From Brachionus manjavacas (lineage: Eukaryota > Rotifera > Eurotatoria > Ploima > Brachionidae), in assembly GCA_019054805.1 (NCBI GenBank), contig JAHQIY010000005.1, positions 6,121,501-6,185,500 of the forward strand: a DNA stretch of 64,000 nucleotides, given 5' to 3'. This document shows positions 22,331 through 35,290 of this stretch, piece by piece. How positions within the stretch are numbered: position 1 is the stretch's first letter; the number at the start of each line of letters is the position of its first letter. The translations under genes and the position numbers were made by a program. A model generated the notes under the pieces. That model was not told where the DNA came from. It ran no database searches and saw only the letters and a program-made list of their open reading frames with translations.

Positions 22331-25277
22331 AGGATCTAATCCAGTTTTTAAGGATAAACTACTTAAGTTTTACTGTTTAAATGCATTTTCATACTCATTT
22401 TACATTAAATTAAAGTTATTAATAAAGTGTTAATAAGTTATTTGTCAATTCGTATTAATTGATAGTTTTCTTTATCGATAACGATGAGAACAAAGATAAT
22501 TATCTTTTTCTATTTATCAAAAGTATTTTTTCTACTACAAAAAATATAAGCCTAAAGTTCTTCTTTATTATGTGTTTTTTCTTAATTCGTCAAAAGTTAT
22601 CGTCCAAATAAATTGGATTTAAAAAAAATATTGTTCTACTTTATGTCAAATAATGCAGATATATATCTATGTAATTATGTAAGATCATAGAATTTAAAAG
22701 TTTTATTTTTTTTGATCATGTGAATTGAATTTTTTTTTGCAAAAAGCAAAGCAATTTTACTTAGCTCCAAGTCAACAAGTTTTTATCGCTGCTAATGTAT
22801 ATTTTTATTTGAGTATCTAAGAAAAAAATAGAAAATCATCTAAATAAATTGAATAGTATCAAATTTTATTTAAAAACTGCTGGTTTTTCTTCTCGTAATT
22901 TGGTTGCTTTGAACAGCTTTTAAATTTTTTTTTTTAATTTTTAAATTCTGATGTTCTTTTTCCTTTCTTCAGTAATTTTTTTTAACAATTTCTTTCTCAG
23001 TTTATGATCTTATGATATTTTAGCTCGCTTTTTAAATGAAGTAGAAAAAAATCATAATCACTTATGCTGTTAAATCTATAAAACATATGTGAAACAATTT
23101 TTAGAAAATACATTTAACTTAAAAGACTAAATATCATAAACACTGACTGACAAAAAAAATCAAAAAAAAAATTGAATAATTCTAAAATAAGTTTAAAATT
23201 AGTGCAACACTCAAAAATTTGCAGAATTTACCAGAAATTAAATATCAATATGATCGAGCGTATGACATTTTGCAGAAATTTTGTACATCAGTAGCAGACT
23301 TTGAGAGTTGGTGCAATTTTTAATGTTGCACTATGTTGTATTCACAGAACTGGTTTTTAAACTCAAAGAAAAAAAGTTGTTCAATTTTTTTCATTTTGTT
23401 CTGTTTTGCAAAACCAGAAAATAAGACTTTTTTCCGAATTTCTCACAACTTAATCTTTGAAAGTAAAATTATAGCAGAGTTTAGTCTGTAAAAAAAAGAT
23501 TAATCAATAATGAATTTTATTATGATTTTTTTATTCAAAAATTGAGATTTTTTTATTTAGAGAACATTTTTGTCTTGATTTAAAAAAAAAATAAAGAGCT
23601 TTTTTTTTTTTTTAAATTTTTTTAATAAAGTATCTAGACAATGTATAATAACGATTTATTTTAAATATATTTCATTAATGGAAATTTCAAAAAATTATTT
23701 TTTAAAATAATCCAAAATTTAAAATTTTATAATTTTATAAATTTTATAAATAAATTCAATAAAGTATGATCAATAAGATAAATGTTCTCATAATCAAAAA
23801 ATCTTGCCAAAAAAAATGCATTAATATACAAAATTAAAAACAATTTTTTGATTCAAACATTTTTTATTAAATTTTTTAATCATTTCGGTACAAAGCATAT
23901 TACTTATTTTAAATTGAAGTTAAGCTTTCGAAGTTAACCATAAACTACAAATTTATTTGATGGCTTTGATTTTTTAACTTTTTTAATGTCTTTAATAATA
24001 AATCAATATTAAATTTGAATTTCTTTGATTAAAAGAAGATTGCTTAAGATTTGATTTTTAATATTATTTTTTCAATTAAGTAAATTCTCCTATTACAAAA
24101 GTTAAATCGCTGCTTTTAAGTATATAAAAAGTTTTTTTATCCTTTCATTTTATTAGTTTGCTTCTAGATTTCTTTATCTTAGCTCTAATTTTAAGCTAGT
24201 AGATTTCTAAGAGAACTATTATTTTTTCAATTTTTGTACTTATAATTTTATTCAATAAAATGTAATTATTTAATTATTGATTGATCTTTTCATGCCCTAT
24301 GAATGTTCTCTTTTCAAACTTTCTAGGTATCGAATCTTATTGATATGTTCAATTTGTTAAAATTCACATTCTAAAAATAATTGTTGAAGGAAAATTCAAG
24401 CTCAAGCTCAATGTAGATTTCAAATCAAAATTAAAAATTTTTATTAAAAAAGAACTCAAAAAACGAAGTAAAGGTTTTTGAAATGTTTTTTTTTTTAATT
24501 TCGCATCTTTATTTTTACTTGACTAACTTTTAGTATAAAATATAATGGAGATCATACTGTTTTAAAAAGCCATATGTGAATTAGTTTTTTTTAAATCTTA
24601 AAAAATAATCATGACGAAATTTTCAATGATATTTCTTGCAATGGACAGTTGAAAATTTTTTTTTAATAATTCGGACAGAGCCTTGTTTAGTTGAAATATA
24701 GACTTAGTTCTTCCGTTCAGCTACTATTAAGATATTTTGGTAAAATAAATTTTTGAGCTAAAATTAAATCGAAATTTTATAATTAAATAAAAATGGCCAA
24801 AATAATGATTTTGTTTTGGAAGCTATTCTTGGTAAACATGAACATAGTGATAGTATCATTTTTATGCTGAAACATGGATCTACGTGGAGAAATTATGTAC
24901 TGTACCAGGTGAATAGCATAAAAATAAAACAAAATTGAAAATGAATCAAATAGATGTCATTCAGTAAAAATCTATAAAAAAATTGGTATTTTCTTAATTT
25001 TAGATAAATTTAGATTTGAGAAATAATATGCCATGGTCTCTTGATAGTTTTAATAGTAGTTTTTCTAAATTTTTTTAATAATTAATATTTAAGGAAAAAA
25101 ATGTGATATAAAAATTGATATCATTAGATAAATTAAAAAATTAAGGGCTGAAATTAAAGATTATAATTAAAAGGCTATTATGAGCTGTATTTTTTGATAA
25201 TTATAAATTTTTAAATAAATTTTTAAATCTATTTTTTTAAAAATATGAGAATTATTTTAGAAAAAATGTCCAAAACG
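22331..25277. other. Gene-free AT-rich stretch
   Basis: About 3 kb of homopolymer-rich DNA. I find no exon, TIR pair, RNA gene or recognisable element fragment. Confidence 0.4.
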
Positions 25278-25723
25278 TTGGCGGCGGTGAAGTTTGGAGC
25301 AAAATTAAAGCATAGAAAAATATTATCAACATAGATAAAAATGATCAATTTGATGCAGAAAGCTCTGTGTCAGATCATAGCCGCTGCTCAAAGAGATGCT
25401 TGAAAAGGAGATGATCGCCTCCCCATTATCAGCTAGGATAGAAGAGGGACAGTTAAAATATTTAAAAAATTAAAAAATAAATTGATTTTTCTGAAAATTT
25501 TTAGCATAAAATTCATGAAAAATTCAGAAGATAAGTCAAAAAAACTAAATATTAATTCTTTTTTTATCAATATTCGGTATATCCTTTAATTTGAAAACTA
25601 ACTCAATTTTTTCTTTTGCTTACATTTAACAAATAATGTTTAAAAATGTTAAACATTTATTTTTAAAATAATTGCTAAAAATTGATATAAAAATGATGTT
25701 TTCTTCAAACTTCACCGCCGCAA
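25278..25723. mobile_element. MITE of the gtgaagtttgga family, copy 2
   Basis: The ends are ttggcggcggtgaagtttgg and, in reverse, ttgcggcggtgaagtttg. They match the termini at 10811-11134. No coding capacity. The flanking duplication could not be defined because the ends are near-palindromic with their flanks. Confidence 0.7.
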
Positions 25724-26485
25724 CATATTGATATTTTTTTTTTAATTAACAGTCATCATTTTTAAATTTTAGTCCTTAAAAAATGTCAAAATGAAGGAAA
25801 AGATCAAAAAATATTAAGAAAAAAAAAATTTGAAGTATTTTTTAATCATAAGACCAAATGCAGAAGCATGTTATTCAATAGTTTTTTTTAATTCCGCACA
25901 ACAATCGATTTTCGCTAACCATGATAAGCCTAGCATGAAAATATGCCTTTCTTTAAAATTTTAAAATTTAATAATTTCAAAAATTTAAATAGAATATTTT
26001 AGTTTTAGAATAAAAATGGTCTTCATGCATAGAGCTTTTTCTTTTCCCCTGACTTGACTGTTTTTGCCAATCTTTAAAAAGCCACTGTGACTTTTGGAAC
26101 AAAGACCAAAAAAAAAAATTAAAAATTAAATTAAATTTTTTTTAAGTCTCAAACTCGTTCTTTAATCAGCTCATACGAATTTTTTTGTTGTCCCAAAATT
26201 CTCAGTTGCCAAAAAAAATCAATTTTTTTTGTTTTGACTAGAATTGGTTTCTCCAAAGCCTCCCAATGACTTGTTTACTTTGAATACTTAGAGTCAACTT
26301 GAGATTTTTTCTTAAGACATGGATTAAAAATTCTTTTTACCAAATAGCTTTAGATCACATTCATATGTAGAGAATAGATTTAAAGAGGTAACCATCGACT
26401 AAAATGAAATAGATAGTGGCATAAAAATCACTTGAGCCACGCATTAAGAAAACCACGACTTGACGGTTTAGCCGACCAGCCACCA
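25724..26485. promoter_or_regulatory. Upstream region of the neuregulin-like gene
   Basis: The stretch is mostly AT-rich. From about 26330 the base composition becomes more balanced (gccacgcattaagaaaaccacgac, gccgaccagccaccaatg), as expected for a 5' UTR or proximal promoter. No TATA box stands out against the AT-rich background. Confidence 0.3.
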
Positions 26486-26509
26486 ATGAAGCTTAGACAC
26501 AAACCATGA
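26486..26509 (+). promoter_or_regulatory. Seven-codon upstream ORF overlapping the ligand start codon
   Basis: ATG at 26486 opens a frame of seven sense codons (MKLRHKP). Its TGA stop (26507-26509) overlaps the main ATG (26506-26508) in an ATGA arrangement. Such overlaps can couple termination with reinitiation and damp translation. Whether the transcript includes it depends on the unmapped transcription start. Confidence 0.4.
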
Positions 26510-29500
26510 AAATAGATTTAAATATTTGTTTTTTATTAGTAATAGTTGGACATATGGTGAGAAGTAGAGTAGCAATGGGAGCATTCGATGAATTTAGTAG
26601 AGCCAAAAAAATAGTCCGTGGCCAGACAGAATGTCTACTTGGCGACCAAGAGCCGCTAGCCCTCAAGGCCTATCTCAGTCCGAGTGTTCTGGTCGCCACC
26701 GCTCTAGAAAAATTCACTATCTATACTAGTCAAGCAAAAGGCAGGACACGGACCTATTCGATTCTGTTTCGAATAAAAAAAATTCTCAAATACGAGCGCG
26801 GCACCAATGCGTCCAATCTCCTGCCCATATCGGACCAGTATTCAAGCGAAATCAACTTCAAATCGCTGATCATGATCGAAAACTTCAACGAACAGGACAC
26901 GTCATGCCACGGCATCCACATAAAGCCCGACTCGGACTACATCTTGTTTCTTAGTGCTCAAAACACATCCATAAATGCCAACAAGCGAAAACAGCTCACC
27001 TATCCGGTACGCTTGGGCATTTTGACCAACCAGTCAATGTCCAAGCGCTACACCAAACGATACTCAAAATCATCTATTTTTGTACGCATGCCTGTATTTA
27101 GTAAATTCGCTAAGCCTATTGTGTACAAGTCAGCTCTAGACCGAGAGCTCAACTCGGCGCGAGCGTCCCCGCTAAAGCTCACCATGGCTCGGCCCCAAGT
27201 CCAAAACGGAACTTTACATTTAGAATGTAGCTCAAATGCAAACAGCTTGACAAGTGTTTTATGGCTGAAGAGCGGTCAAAGCGAGCATGTTCACCTAAAC
27301 GACAGCCAGAAATACCGCATCCATTTGTCTAAGTAAGCGGACTTTATTTTCAAGCTAATAGAATGTCACCATAGGTCCATTATTGGCACAGTTGGTCACA
27401 AGGACTCGAAATTTTTTTTTTGATACTGCTGGTTTCTTTTTTCAAGAGAAATTGATTAATTTAGATTAAAATTATTTTCATATTTCGAAAATTGATTTAC
27501 AGTGCTGCTACGATACCTTGAATTCACCATATTTACCGTAAAATATGGTAATCTAAAAAAGAGTATTTTTCGTAAAATAACGATAATTATCGTAAAATAC
27601 CGATAAATATTGTAAAATTCAGTGAAAAAAAAAATTTCCAAAATTTCTCGAAAAAAACCGATTTTCATAAAAAAAGTTTTTTTTTGAATTTTTGAAAAAG
27701 GAAAAAAGAAAAAATCCATTTTTCCTTTTCTGTTGAATTTTTACCATATTTTACCTTTTTCTACAAAAAATTTTACCGAAATTTACGTCAATTTTTGTCA
27801 CAAAATTCAATCAAATTTTTTTTTTCCTTTTTCCAAAATTCAAAAAAAAAATTTTTTCGAGAAATTTTGGAATTTTTTTTTTAATTTTTTAATTTTACAA
27901 TAATTATCGCTATTTTAAGATAATTATCGTTATTTTATGAAAAATACCCTTTTTTAGATTACCATATTTTACGGTAAATAATTCATAATTCATAAGCGTA
28001 GCAGCACTGTATCATCAAAAAATTTTAATTCTTCAAAGCACAGCTATTAGAATTTGATGAAAGTGTTGAGTTTTTTGTTAATGATTAGGTAATTTATAAA
28101 TGTTCTAAAGAGAATTTAATATTTCACTACTACCATCTCATAAATACAAGTAAGCTTTGATCCTTCGAGCTGAGCTGGCTCGATGAAATAAAGAAAAGAA
28201 ATATTTGTTTTTTACCTATTTATTAGATAAATAATATTTAAATTGAAATCTGATTTATCTATTTAGTTAATGTTATATTTTAAAAAAATTAATTTCACCA
28301 GCCGCCTACGGTAACCCATTGGCAACCAGCAACCTTTCAAAAATTCATGAGAACATTGTTCTAAGCTTGACTGGGATTAGTGTTTTAAGTAAATGGCATT
28401 TTAATCCACTTTTGAATAATTAAATTGATTTATTAATTTGAGTTTGAATAATGCCCCAATCTTTATTTTCTTGTTGGACTTTACAGAGTATTATCTCGAA
28501 TTAATTATTCGTAAAATAAGGTTTGAAAATAAACAAAAAAACTAATTTATTCAAATAAATTTGAGTCAAAAATTTAAATATATTTTTTTGTTGGAAAATA
28601 ATAGCTTAAAATAGGAAAAATTGGGTAGAGGATTAAACTCACATAAAAAAAAGTGAAAATTAAAAAACACCACATAAATAAAAAATTTGAATATAAAAGA
28701 GAGCACAAAATGAATAATAATTATTGAAATTAAAAAACATTAACATTTTTATTAAATTAAATATTTTTTTCAATTTTTTTTTTTTTTTTAGAAAACACTA
28801 AACTTTGTCTTATCTATAAAATTTTATTTTTTCTTTCTTTTTACTTTTTTTTACATCGCTTTTAAGGCGTTCATTGATATAAATAAATGAATATCAAAAT
28901 GAAAGTTGAACATATTAAAGCAGAGAGATAGTGAAAAAAAACAAGTTGTTGACTCAACTGGTGTAAAAACATAAGTTTATTTTTCATCTGTTAACAGTAT
29001 CGAAGGTCTTAGCGATCATTTAATATTAGATATTGACTTACAAAACTTTTCAAATGACCAACCGTTCTATTTTGGTGTAGACATTAACGACGGCAGTGAA
29101 TAGACCCACTTTCATCTTGGTGTTACTTCTAAGCACTTGTTGTCACACATCAAAATAGGTTCAACTTTCCATGCAGACTGTACTTAAAAAGTCGTTAAGT
29201 ACGGATTTCCTCTTATAGTGTTTGTTGCGACAGATATCAAGCCTAAAATCTTTCCTCTATGCTTAATGGCTACCTCTTGTGAACAAGAAAATGAATTACG
29301 ACTAAAAAATGTATGTTTTTAATTCACTTTTTTACTTTGATAAATAAAATTGACTTAAGTTCTTCTAACAGTTATATAATACTTCTATATGTTTTCTTAA
29401 AATATTTTTTTTTTAAAAAAAAATCTTCGCCATTTTAAAAGATCTATATGAGATTGGGTTGAGTTTAAGTTTTGCTTCTTTAATATATTTAGGAGACATC

Positions 29501-32500
29501 GTAACTTAATTTTTTAAGTCGAAATTTTCAAATTAATCTATTGATAAATTGTGGTTAATTATATCCATATTTAATCAAGGCCATCAATTAATGGACTGAC
29601 AAAAAAAATTAAATTTTACTGACCAAAAAGACTAAATCTACTGACAAAAAAACTACATATGATGACAAATAAATTAATTGACTGATAAAATAATTATTTG
29701 AGTGACAAAAATACTTTTTTGACTAATTAATTATTTTTACAACAAATTAATGATTTTGAGGTCACAATAAAAATCAAAATCTTGAACTATAGAACCAAAA
29801 TCAGAAGGAAGCTCCAGACGATTATGACAAACCGTTTTGTCCAAATCTCATCATCAAGCTAGAGTCAACTATGACAAAACGCCACAATTTAAGTTCATTC
29901 CTTACAATCTTGGAGAATTAAATTACTAAATAGCTTTCTTTTTTATTCCTTATTCACTCCTTGTGAAGCATAGGGTTCATTACTTTTGATTTCCACTCAA
30001 GTCGAACTAAATAGCTTAATTAGAACTAAAATAAAATAAAATAAAAATAAATAAAATTTTGTCAGTGCAAAATTATTAAATAGTCATCTCAATATATATA
30101 TTTTTGTCATTCGTTTAGTTTTTTTGTCAGATTAATTAGTTTTTTATTGTCAGCTAAAATAGATTGAATTAGTCACCACTTTTAGTTATTTTTGTCATCT
30201 TAAAAAAATTAAATTTGTCACCCGCAAAAAATTTAAGCCTAAAAGTTTTATAAATATTGACAGTGGCAATGATGGACAATTAAGCAGATAAGTGAAAAAA
30301 CCTAGCTCGAAACTGATATAAAATTAAAAGTCAATTATGATTTAAAATTTTTATTAATGTTTTTTTTTTAATTATTTAATACTAGACAAAGTTCATTTTA
30401 GTTTGTTGCATTATGTTATAGTTTTTTTTCAGAATATTTTTGTACCTTTAAATTTTAATTTTTACAAAAAAGTAAATATTTTTATTCAATTTTGACTAGA
30501 TTTCAATATTACAACTTTATATTCAGTTATTTTTTAAAATTACAACTGCATGATATACAATTACTTGGTAAATTATAAAATTTTCTCTAATTTTTAGTTT
30601 TTCCAATTGTTTTCCCAAAATGTGTTTTATTCAATAATTAATTTTTAGAATTTAAAATTTTAAAAATAATAAACAAAAAAATTCTTTAATAATTTTAAAT
30701 TGAATAATCTAACCATGGCATTTCAAGCCAGACCTGAAATTAACTTTTCGAGTTATTCATAGTTGTATACACGCCAGTAAAAAAAATCAATTTAGAAATT
30801 CCTATATGCAGAAAGCACTCGGACTTTTTTAAGTGAATAATAATAATAATATAAAAATAATAATATAAGTTACAACAAGCTAGCAAGCTATACTTGCGAA
30901 GATGAGAAACAGTAGGATCCCATCTATGGTAACTGTGGTTTGTACACTGTGTTTAGAGCACAGTCACTTCCAGCTTTGCCTTCATCAAGCTGAAGATTGA
31001 TTATTCCTTAGGTCACCATTCCCTCGTATCGATTCTATCGAGCCTCAGGACTTCATCCATGGTAGGTTTCTCCTTACGTCTGTACTTATCTAGTCTGTTC
31101 TTGAATTGGTTGACGGATATGGATTGTACGATCTCTTAGGGTAGGGCGTTCCATGGCATAGTCACTCTATAAGTGAAAAAGTGCTCTCTCAGTTGGCTGT
31201 TGGCTGGGACTGGTCGGACAAAGCTGTGCTGGTTGGAGCTTCTTCTTGTTCTACCGATGACTTTGACAGACGGGGCTATGTGCCAATTTACAATGTTGGT
31301 GCCTGTGTAACATTTATAGAATTGAATAAGATCACCTCTCGTCCTCCTGTCCTCCAGGGAGGTCAGATTTAGTTTCATCAGTCTCTCACTGTAGTCAAAG
31401 TTTTTAAACTGTTTGACCAGTTTGGTAGCTCTCCTTTGGACATTCTCTATGGAGGTGATGTCTCTCCTTAGATGTGGTGACCAGGCCACAGCGGCGTATT
31501 CTAGAACATAAATTTTATTTTTGAAATAAGCGTCCATCCTAAAATTTTGTTTTTACCACCATAATAAAAGTTACATTTTTCATTTATTTTCACTTCGAAA
31601 AGAGTTAGAGGATTCATAAAATAGACAAAAAATAGCATTTAAGATATTTGCATTTTATTCAGTCAAATTAAGATATTGTGGTATGGTGACATGATCAGAC
31701 TATAAATATAACTTGTTATTTAAATAGAAAAGAGATTCAGTTGTTATTCTAAACTTATTTTTAAATAAAGTGTTTAACTAAATACTAAGCTTATTTTTCA
31801 CACACTCGGCCTGTATTTCAATATTAAAAATTACTGTGCAAATAGAATAAATTTTAAATTCTTTTTTTCAAGTTTTAAGTCTATTCTCGAAGTAAAGAAT
31901 TTCAGTCATACTGATAAAGCAACATACACATGTTTCACTTTTGATTACCCAAATGGCAATATATTTAATGAAAAAGTGATACATGATGAAGCGAATGTGA
32001 CTAAAGAACTTATTGATGAAAGTATGTCTAAATTCAATTCGGATAAAGAAAAAAAATTCATCAGTTGTGGCGAAGATGAGAATGGTTGCAAAAATGGTGG
32101 ACAGTGTCTAAAAACAAATCCAATGTATTATAAGAATTCACATTTATACCATTTGATCAAGACTAAATTTTGTCTGTAAGTATTTTTAACCTAACTTTTA
32201 AAAACAGCATTGGAAATGCTGAAAACTCCCAAAAGAAATTTATTTTTTTATACCTTTAAAGAATTTTACATTAGAATTAATTAAATTAATTCGAAGATAG
32301 ATTTTAGCATCTAAAGATAAACACTTTGAATAAAAAGGATATCTTGAATTGATCATCAACTTCAATATATTGTTTTTCTTATTAAATTTTTTAAAAATTA
32401 AAAATTCCAAAGACCTCACTATTACTTAGTTAAGGATTAAAAACAAATCAATGCATAAAAATTTGATTCACGTATAAAAAAAAATATTTTATTTTAATTG

Positions 32501-33730
32501 GTGAGAAACACATAACTTTTTTACCTATAAGTACAAGCGATCCTCTTGCTTTGAGTTTTCTTTTTTCTTTCATTTTTTTAATTTTCATTTGAGTTTTTTT
32601 TTTTTGTTTTCATAATAAATAAATTTGTCATTGGTTTCAATAATTTTGCACCCCTTTTTTTCTAAATATTTGTCATTATTTTATTGCTACTTTTTGTCAA
32701 AAAAAAAATGCTTTTAATTATTATAAAAAAAATTGTCAGTAGCTTCTATAATTTTGTTATCCTTTTTATTTTTATTTTGTCAGTTAATAAAAGAAAAATT
32801 TGTCATATACTTTCTATAAATTTGTCATATGAATAAAATATAAGCGTTTAAAATTGGCTTGTTTCTTTTTTTTAATTAACTAAGCTTTATTAATATAATT
32901 TTTAAAGTAATGAAAAAAAATAATAATTAAAAAAAGACTCTTTATTAAATAGAGCAACTTGTGCGTAAGTCAAAAACTCTTGTAATACAAATTCTTTCAC
33001 CAAGACTTCTTCAAATAAGATTCAACCTTTTCTTCAACTAGGTTTAACTGGAGTCTATTCTAAAAAAACTTTTAGCTTTTAATTCTTCATTTCTAACTAT
33101 TTTTTTCAAAGCGAATGACATAAATATTGATAGTCGGACAGTAAACAATCTTGAGGCAACATGTAGCAATTTTGAGTTGTTGCATATTTAGTTATTTTAT
33201 TTAGTTTAAAAAGTATGAAATGAAAAAACAAGCTAATTGAGAAGATTTTTTTATTTTTTGTTGCACTTAATTTTAATTATTTTTCTTAATTTCAACTTTT
33301 TAATAAAAGAAAAATTTTTGTTCATTAAAATGATCATATTTTCCTCAATATACGATCTAAGTTTTCTTAATTTCTAAACTGATCAATATTTAATTTAAAT
33401 TTTTTTTTTTTAAAGATGCAAAGAATTTTATGAAGGACCTAACTGCGAGTTTGAATTGTTAAGGCGAATTCAGTTTGATTCGAACGAAATACCTGGTAGG
33501 TTTTTTTTTTATCTAAAAACCAAAAATTATTTCTTTGAGACAGATTTGATCTAATTTCTTGTCTTGATTAAAATATTTATTAAAAGTATGATATTTATTA
33601 AAATTTATTAAATATTTATTAAAAATACTTTTAATAAATATTTTTATGATGAAAATTTTTTTTTAAATTTTGCCTTATAGATGACTTAAAACCTCTTTGG
33701 GACAGTTTGTCAGCAATCAAAACACCATGA
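26506..33730 (+). CDS. Secreted neuregulin/Vein-like EGF-family ligand (NTR-like region, Ig, EGF)
   Basis: Four exons (26506-27332, 31873-32175, 33416-33495, 33681-33730) join in frame with GT..AG introns to give 419 aa. Residues 1-~20 form a signal peptide (NICFLLVIVGHMV core). Residues ~38-170 (TECLLGDQEPLALKAYL, SILFRIKKIL, DYILFLSAQN) resemble the N-terminal region of GGF-type neuregulins and Vein. An Ig-like C2 domain follows at ~225-310 (LHLECSS, SVLWLKSG, ATYTCFTF). An EGF module has ISCGEDENGCKNGGQC, then KTKFCLCKEFYEGPNCEFE, giving the six cysteines of the fold. About 25 residues remain after it and none is hydrophobic enough for a membrane span, so the ligand should be secreted like Drosophila Vein. 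The product is predicted to activate an EGFR/ErbB-type receptor. Intron 1 (4.5 kb) is full of mobile elements. Orthology to neuregulin versus Vein is not decided. Confidence 0.85.
27500..28009. mobile_element. Tc1/mariner-type MITE, 510 bp, TA target site
   Basis: It starts cagtgctgctacg and ends with cgtagcagcactg. TA lies on both sides (27498-27499 and 28010-28011). Arms of ~150-200 bp (ttaccgtaaaatatggtaat and its inverse; acgataattatc repeats) make almost the whole element a hairpin. No transposase. CAGT termini and TA duplication are typical of Tc1/mariner. Confidence 0.88.
28793..28895 (+). repeat. Recurring tail repeat, copy 2
   Basis: The sequence runs aaactttgtcttat, a T/C-rich run, ttacatcgct..aaggcgttcatt and an AT-rich end. 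It lies in intron 1 of the neuregulin-like gene. It matches the copies at 8490-8575 and 44447-44525 in layout and orientation. Confidence 0.5.
28985..29315 (+). pseudogene. MULE transposase fragment
   Basis: The frame reads IEGLSDHLILDIDLQNF, then a stop at 29101, then FHLGVTSKHLL, STFHADCT and KVVKYGFPLIVFVATD before PKIFPLCLMATSCEQENE. The FHADCT / KYGFPL / PLCLMATSCE string is the pattern around the first catalytic Asp of the MULE transposase fold. Two in-frame stops are present and the second Asp and the Glu are missing. It is a dead fragment, of a different lineage from the two MULEs at 38-47 kb. Confidence 0.65.
29590..30240. mobile_element. Foldback-type repeat with tgacaaa / tttgtca arms
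   Basis: The left part (29590-29740) repeats ctgacaaaaa-type words at irregular spacing. The right part (30060-30235) repeats their inverse (tttttgtca). They enclose about 320 bp of unrelated AT-rich sequence. Further tttgtca repeats at 32600-32830 look like a stray arm. Exact termini are not visible. This is probably an old foldback element or MITE. Confidence 0.5.
30835..31540 (-). mobile_element. 3' end of a CR1/Jockey-like LINE with microsatellite tail
   Basis: The - strand frame (31537-31136) reads EYAAVAWSPHLRRDI, ENVQRRATKLVKQ, LNLTSLEDRRTRGDLIQFYK and YRVTMPWNALP. After one stop it continues IVQSISVNQFKNRLDKY and ends near 31025. This is the conserved C-terminus that follows the RT domain in such LINEs. 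The 3' UTR leads to an (aataat)-type simple repeat at 30836-30867, the usual tail of these elements. It is only the terminal ~700 bp, 5'-truncated, inserted in intron 1 of the neuregulin-like gene. Higher GC than the flanks and few lesions suggest a fairly young insertion. Confidence 0.85.
32600..32835. repeat. Stray tttgtca repeat arm
   Basis: Seven or so tttgtca words spaced by 15-60 bp lie inside an intron of the neuregulin-like gene. They are related to the right arm of the element at 29590-30240. No partner arm is visible. Confidence 0.4.
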
Positions 33731-34898
33731 GTGGCAAGACAAATATCAAAATTGACTTGAAAAAATTGAATTTCGATTCCGATTTTCCGTGACCTGGTGA
33801 ATTCAAATGAATTTATGTTTAGTTAATTTATTTCGAGTATGATTTTACTTCTAAAGGAAACATTCCTATTGCATTGCGAGATTAGAATTTAAATTTTAAA
33901 TTATTGCTTGGAGTTATTTTTAAAATAAATTATTATTTTTTTCTTTATTTTTAGATTTTCATCTATTAAATTTATTTAAATGTTTAAAACGATTTATTAG
34001 TCTGAATTTTAATTACATATGTTATTAAAAAACTCAATCTCTTTAAAAGAAATTTGATTCAATCTACCCTTAAAAGAATAAATAAAAACAGAACAATTTA
34101 ATCTACTCAGAAGAGAGCATACTATAGTCTTTTATAAACGATAGTCTTTTATAAAAAAATCTGGATAGAATCAATTTAAAAATAAAATGAAAAACAAAAT
34201 TTTGAACAAGCTTTTTTCTGAACAAATTATCTTAAATTGATTGTACATCAAATTGGCATCAAATTATCAATTTTTTTATTTAATTTTTGGTGCTCTTTTT
34301 TTGCTTTTATCCTAATGTCTCTTAGACAAAAAAAAATAAAATGAAAAATAGGCTGGCCAAAATTCAAAAATCAACAAAGCTAAATAATTGAAGATTTAAA
34401 CAAATTAAATATTTCTGAATTTTTAATCTCTTAAAAAACATGTATTGACGATATGAATTTAAATTTTTCTAAAGAGTATTTGATACTAACTTAATATATC
34501 AATCATTAAACTTAATTAAAGAAAAGTAATCATAAGTATTTTATAAAATCAGTATTATCAAAAGTTTGATTTACGCTTCCTTATTTAACAAAGATGATAA
34601 CATTAAATTTGTGGTTATCACTTTTGTTTTGACCAAGGAGTCATGAAATAACCAAAATTTGGTATCTCATTTTTAGGACTGTAATGACATGAGTGCTTAA
34701 AGTAAAACATCCAAAAAGTTTACTTAAATGAAGGCTAAATAAATCTGGTTTCAAAAAATATATAGGACTAAAGGATGGTACTTTGGCTTTTTTAAATAAA
34801 TTAAATAAATTATACTTTAATCTTAAAATTTTTTTAAATATTTAATTTTAATTTTTTGAATGTTTACTTTTCTTAAACTTTTCTTAAATGGCTAAAGT
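33731..34898. other. 3' flank of the neuregulin-like gene
   Basis: AT-rich, with many aataaa words that could serve polyadenylation. No other gene found. The left terminus of the mariner element starting nearby could not be pinned down. Confidence 0.35.
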
Positions 34899-35290
34899 AT
34901 GCTTACCGTTTCAAATAAAAAGAAAGTTAAACGTCTACTCAAAGATTTTACCACACGAAAAGTAAGTAAAAAATTGAATATTTCGGTTAGTTCTATTGTT
35001 ACTATTCGTAAAGAACTAGAACTTAAAGTATATGCTTAAAAAATTTATTTTTATCATATAATTAAAAATGTTCAGCCTTATAAAAAGAGGAAAATTCCGA
35101 TATTGACTTAGTCACATATTAAAAAAAGGCTCAATTTTGCTCAATATTGGCGTAAAGCTCGTTCAACTGAGTTAAATAATCTGCCAATTATTTTTTCAGA
35201 TGAAAAGATTTTTACTGTTGATGGTGCATTAAACAAACAGAATCAAAGAGTTTACGCTATTTCCCGAGATGAAGCTGACAAAAATGGAGG

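Noticed and set aside
27456-27719. 87-codon Phe-rich frame
   Set aside because: Lies in the arm of a mariner-type MITE; low complexity only.
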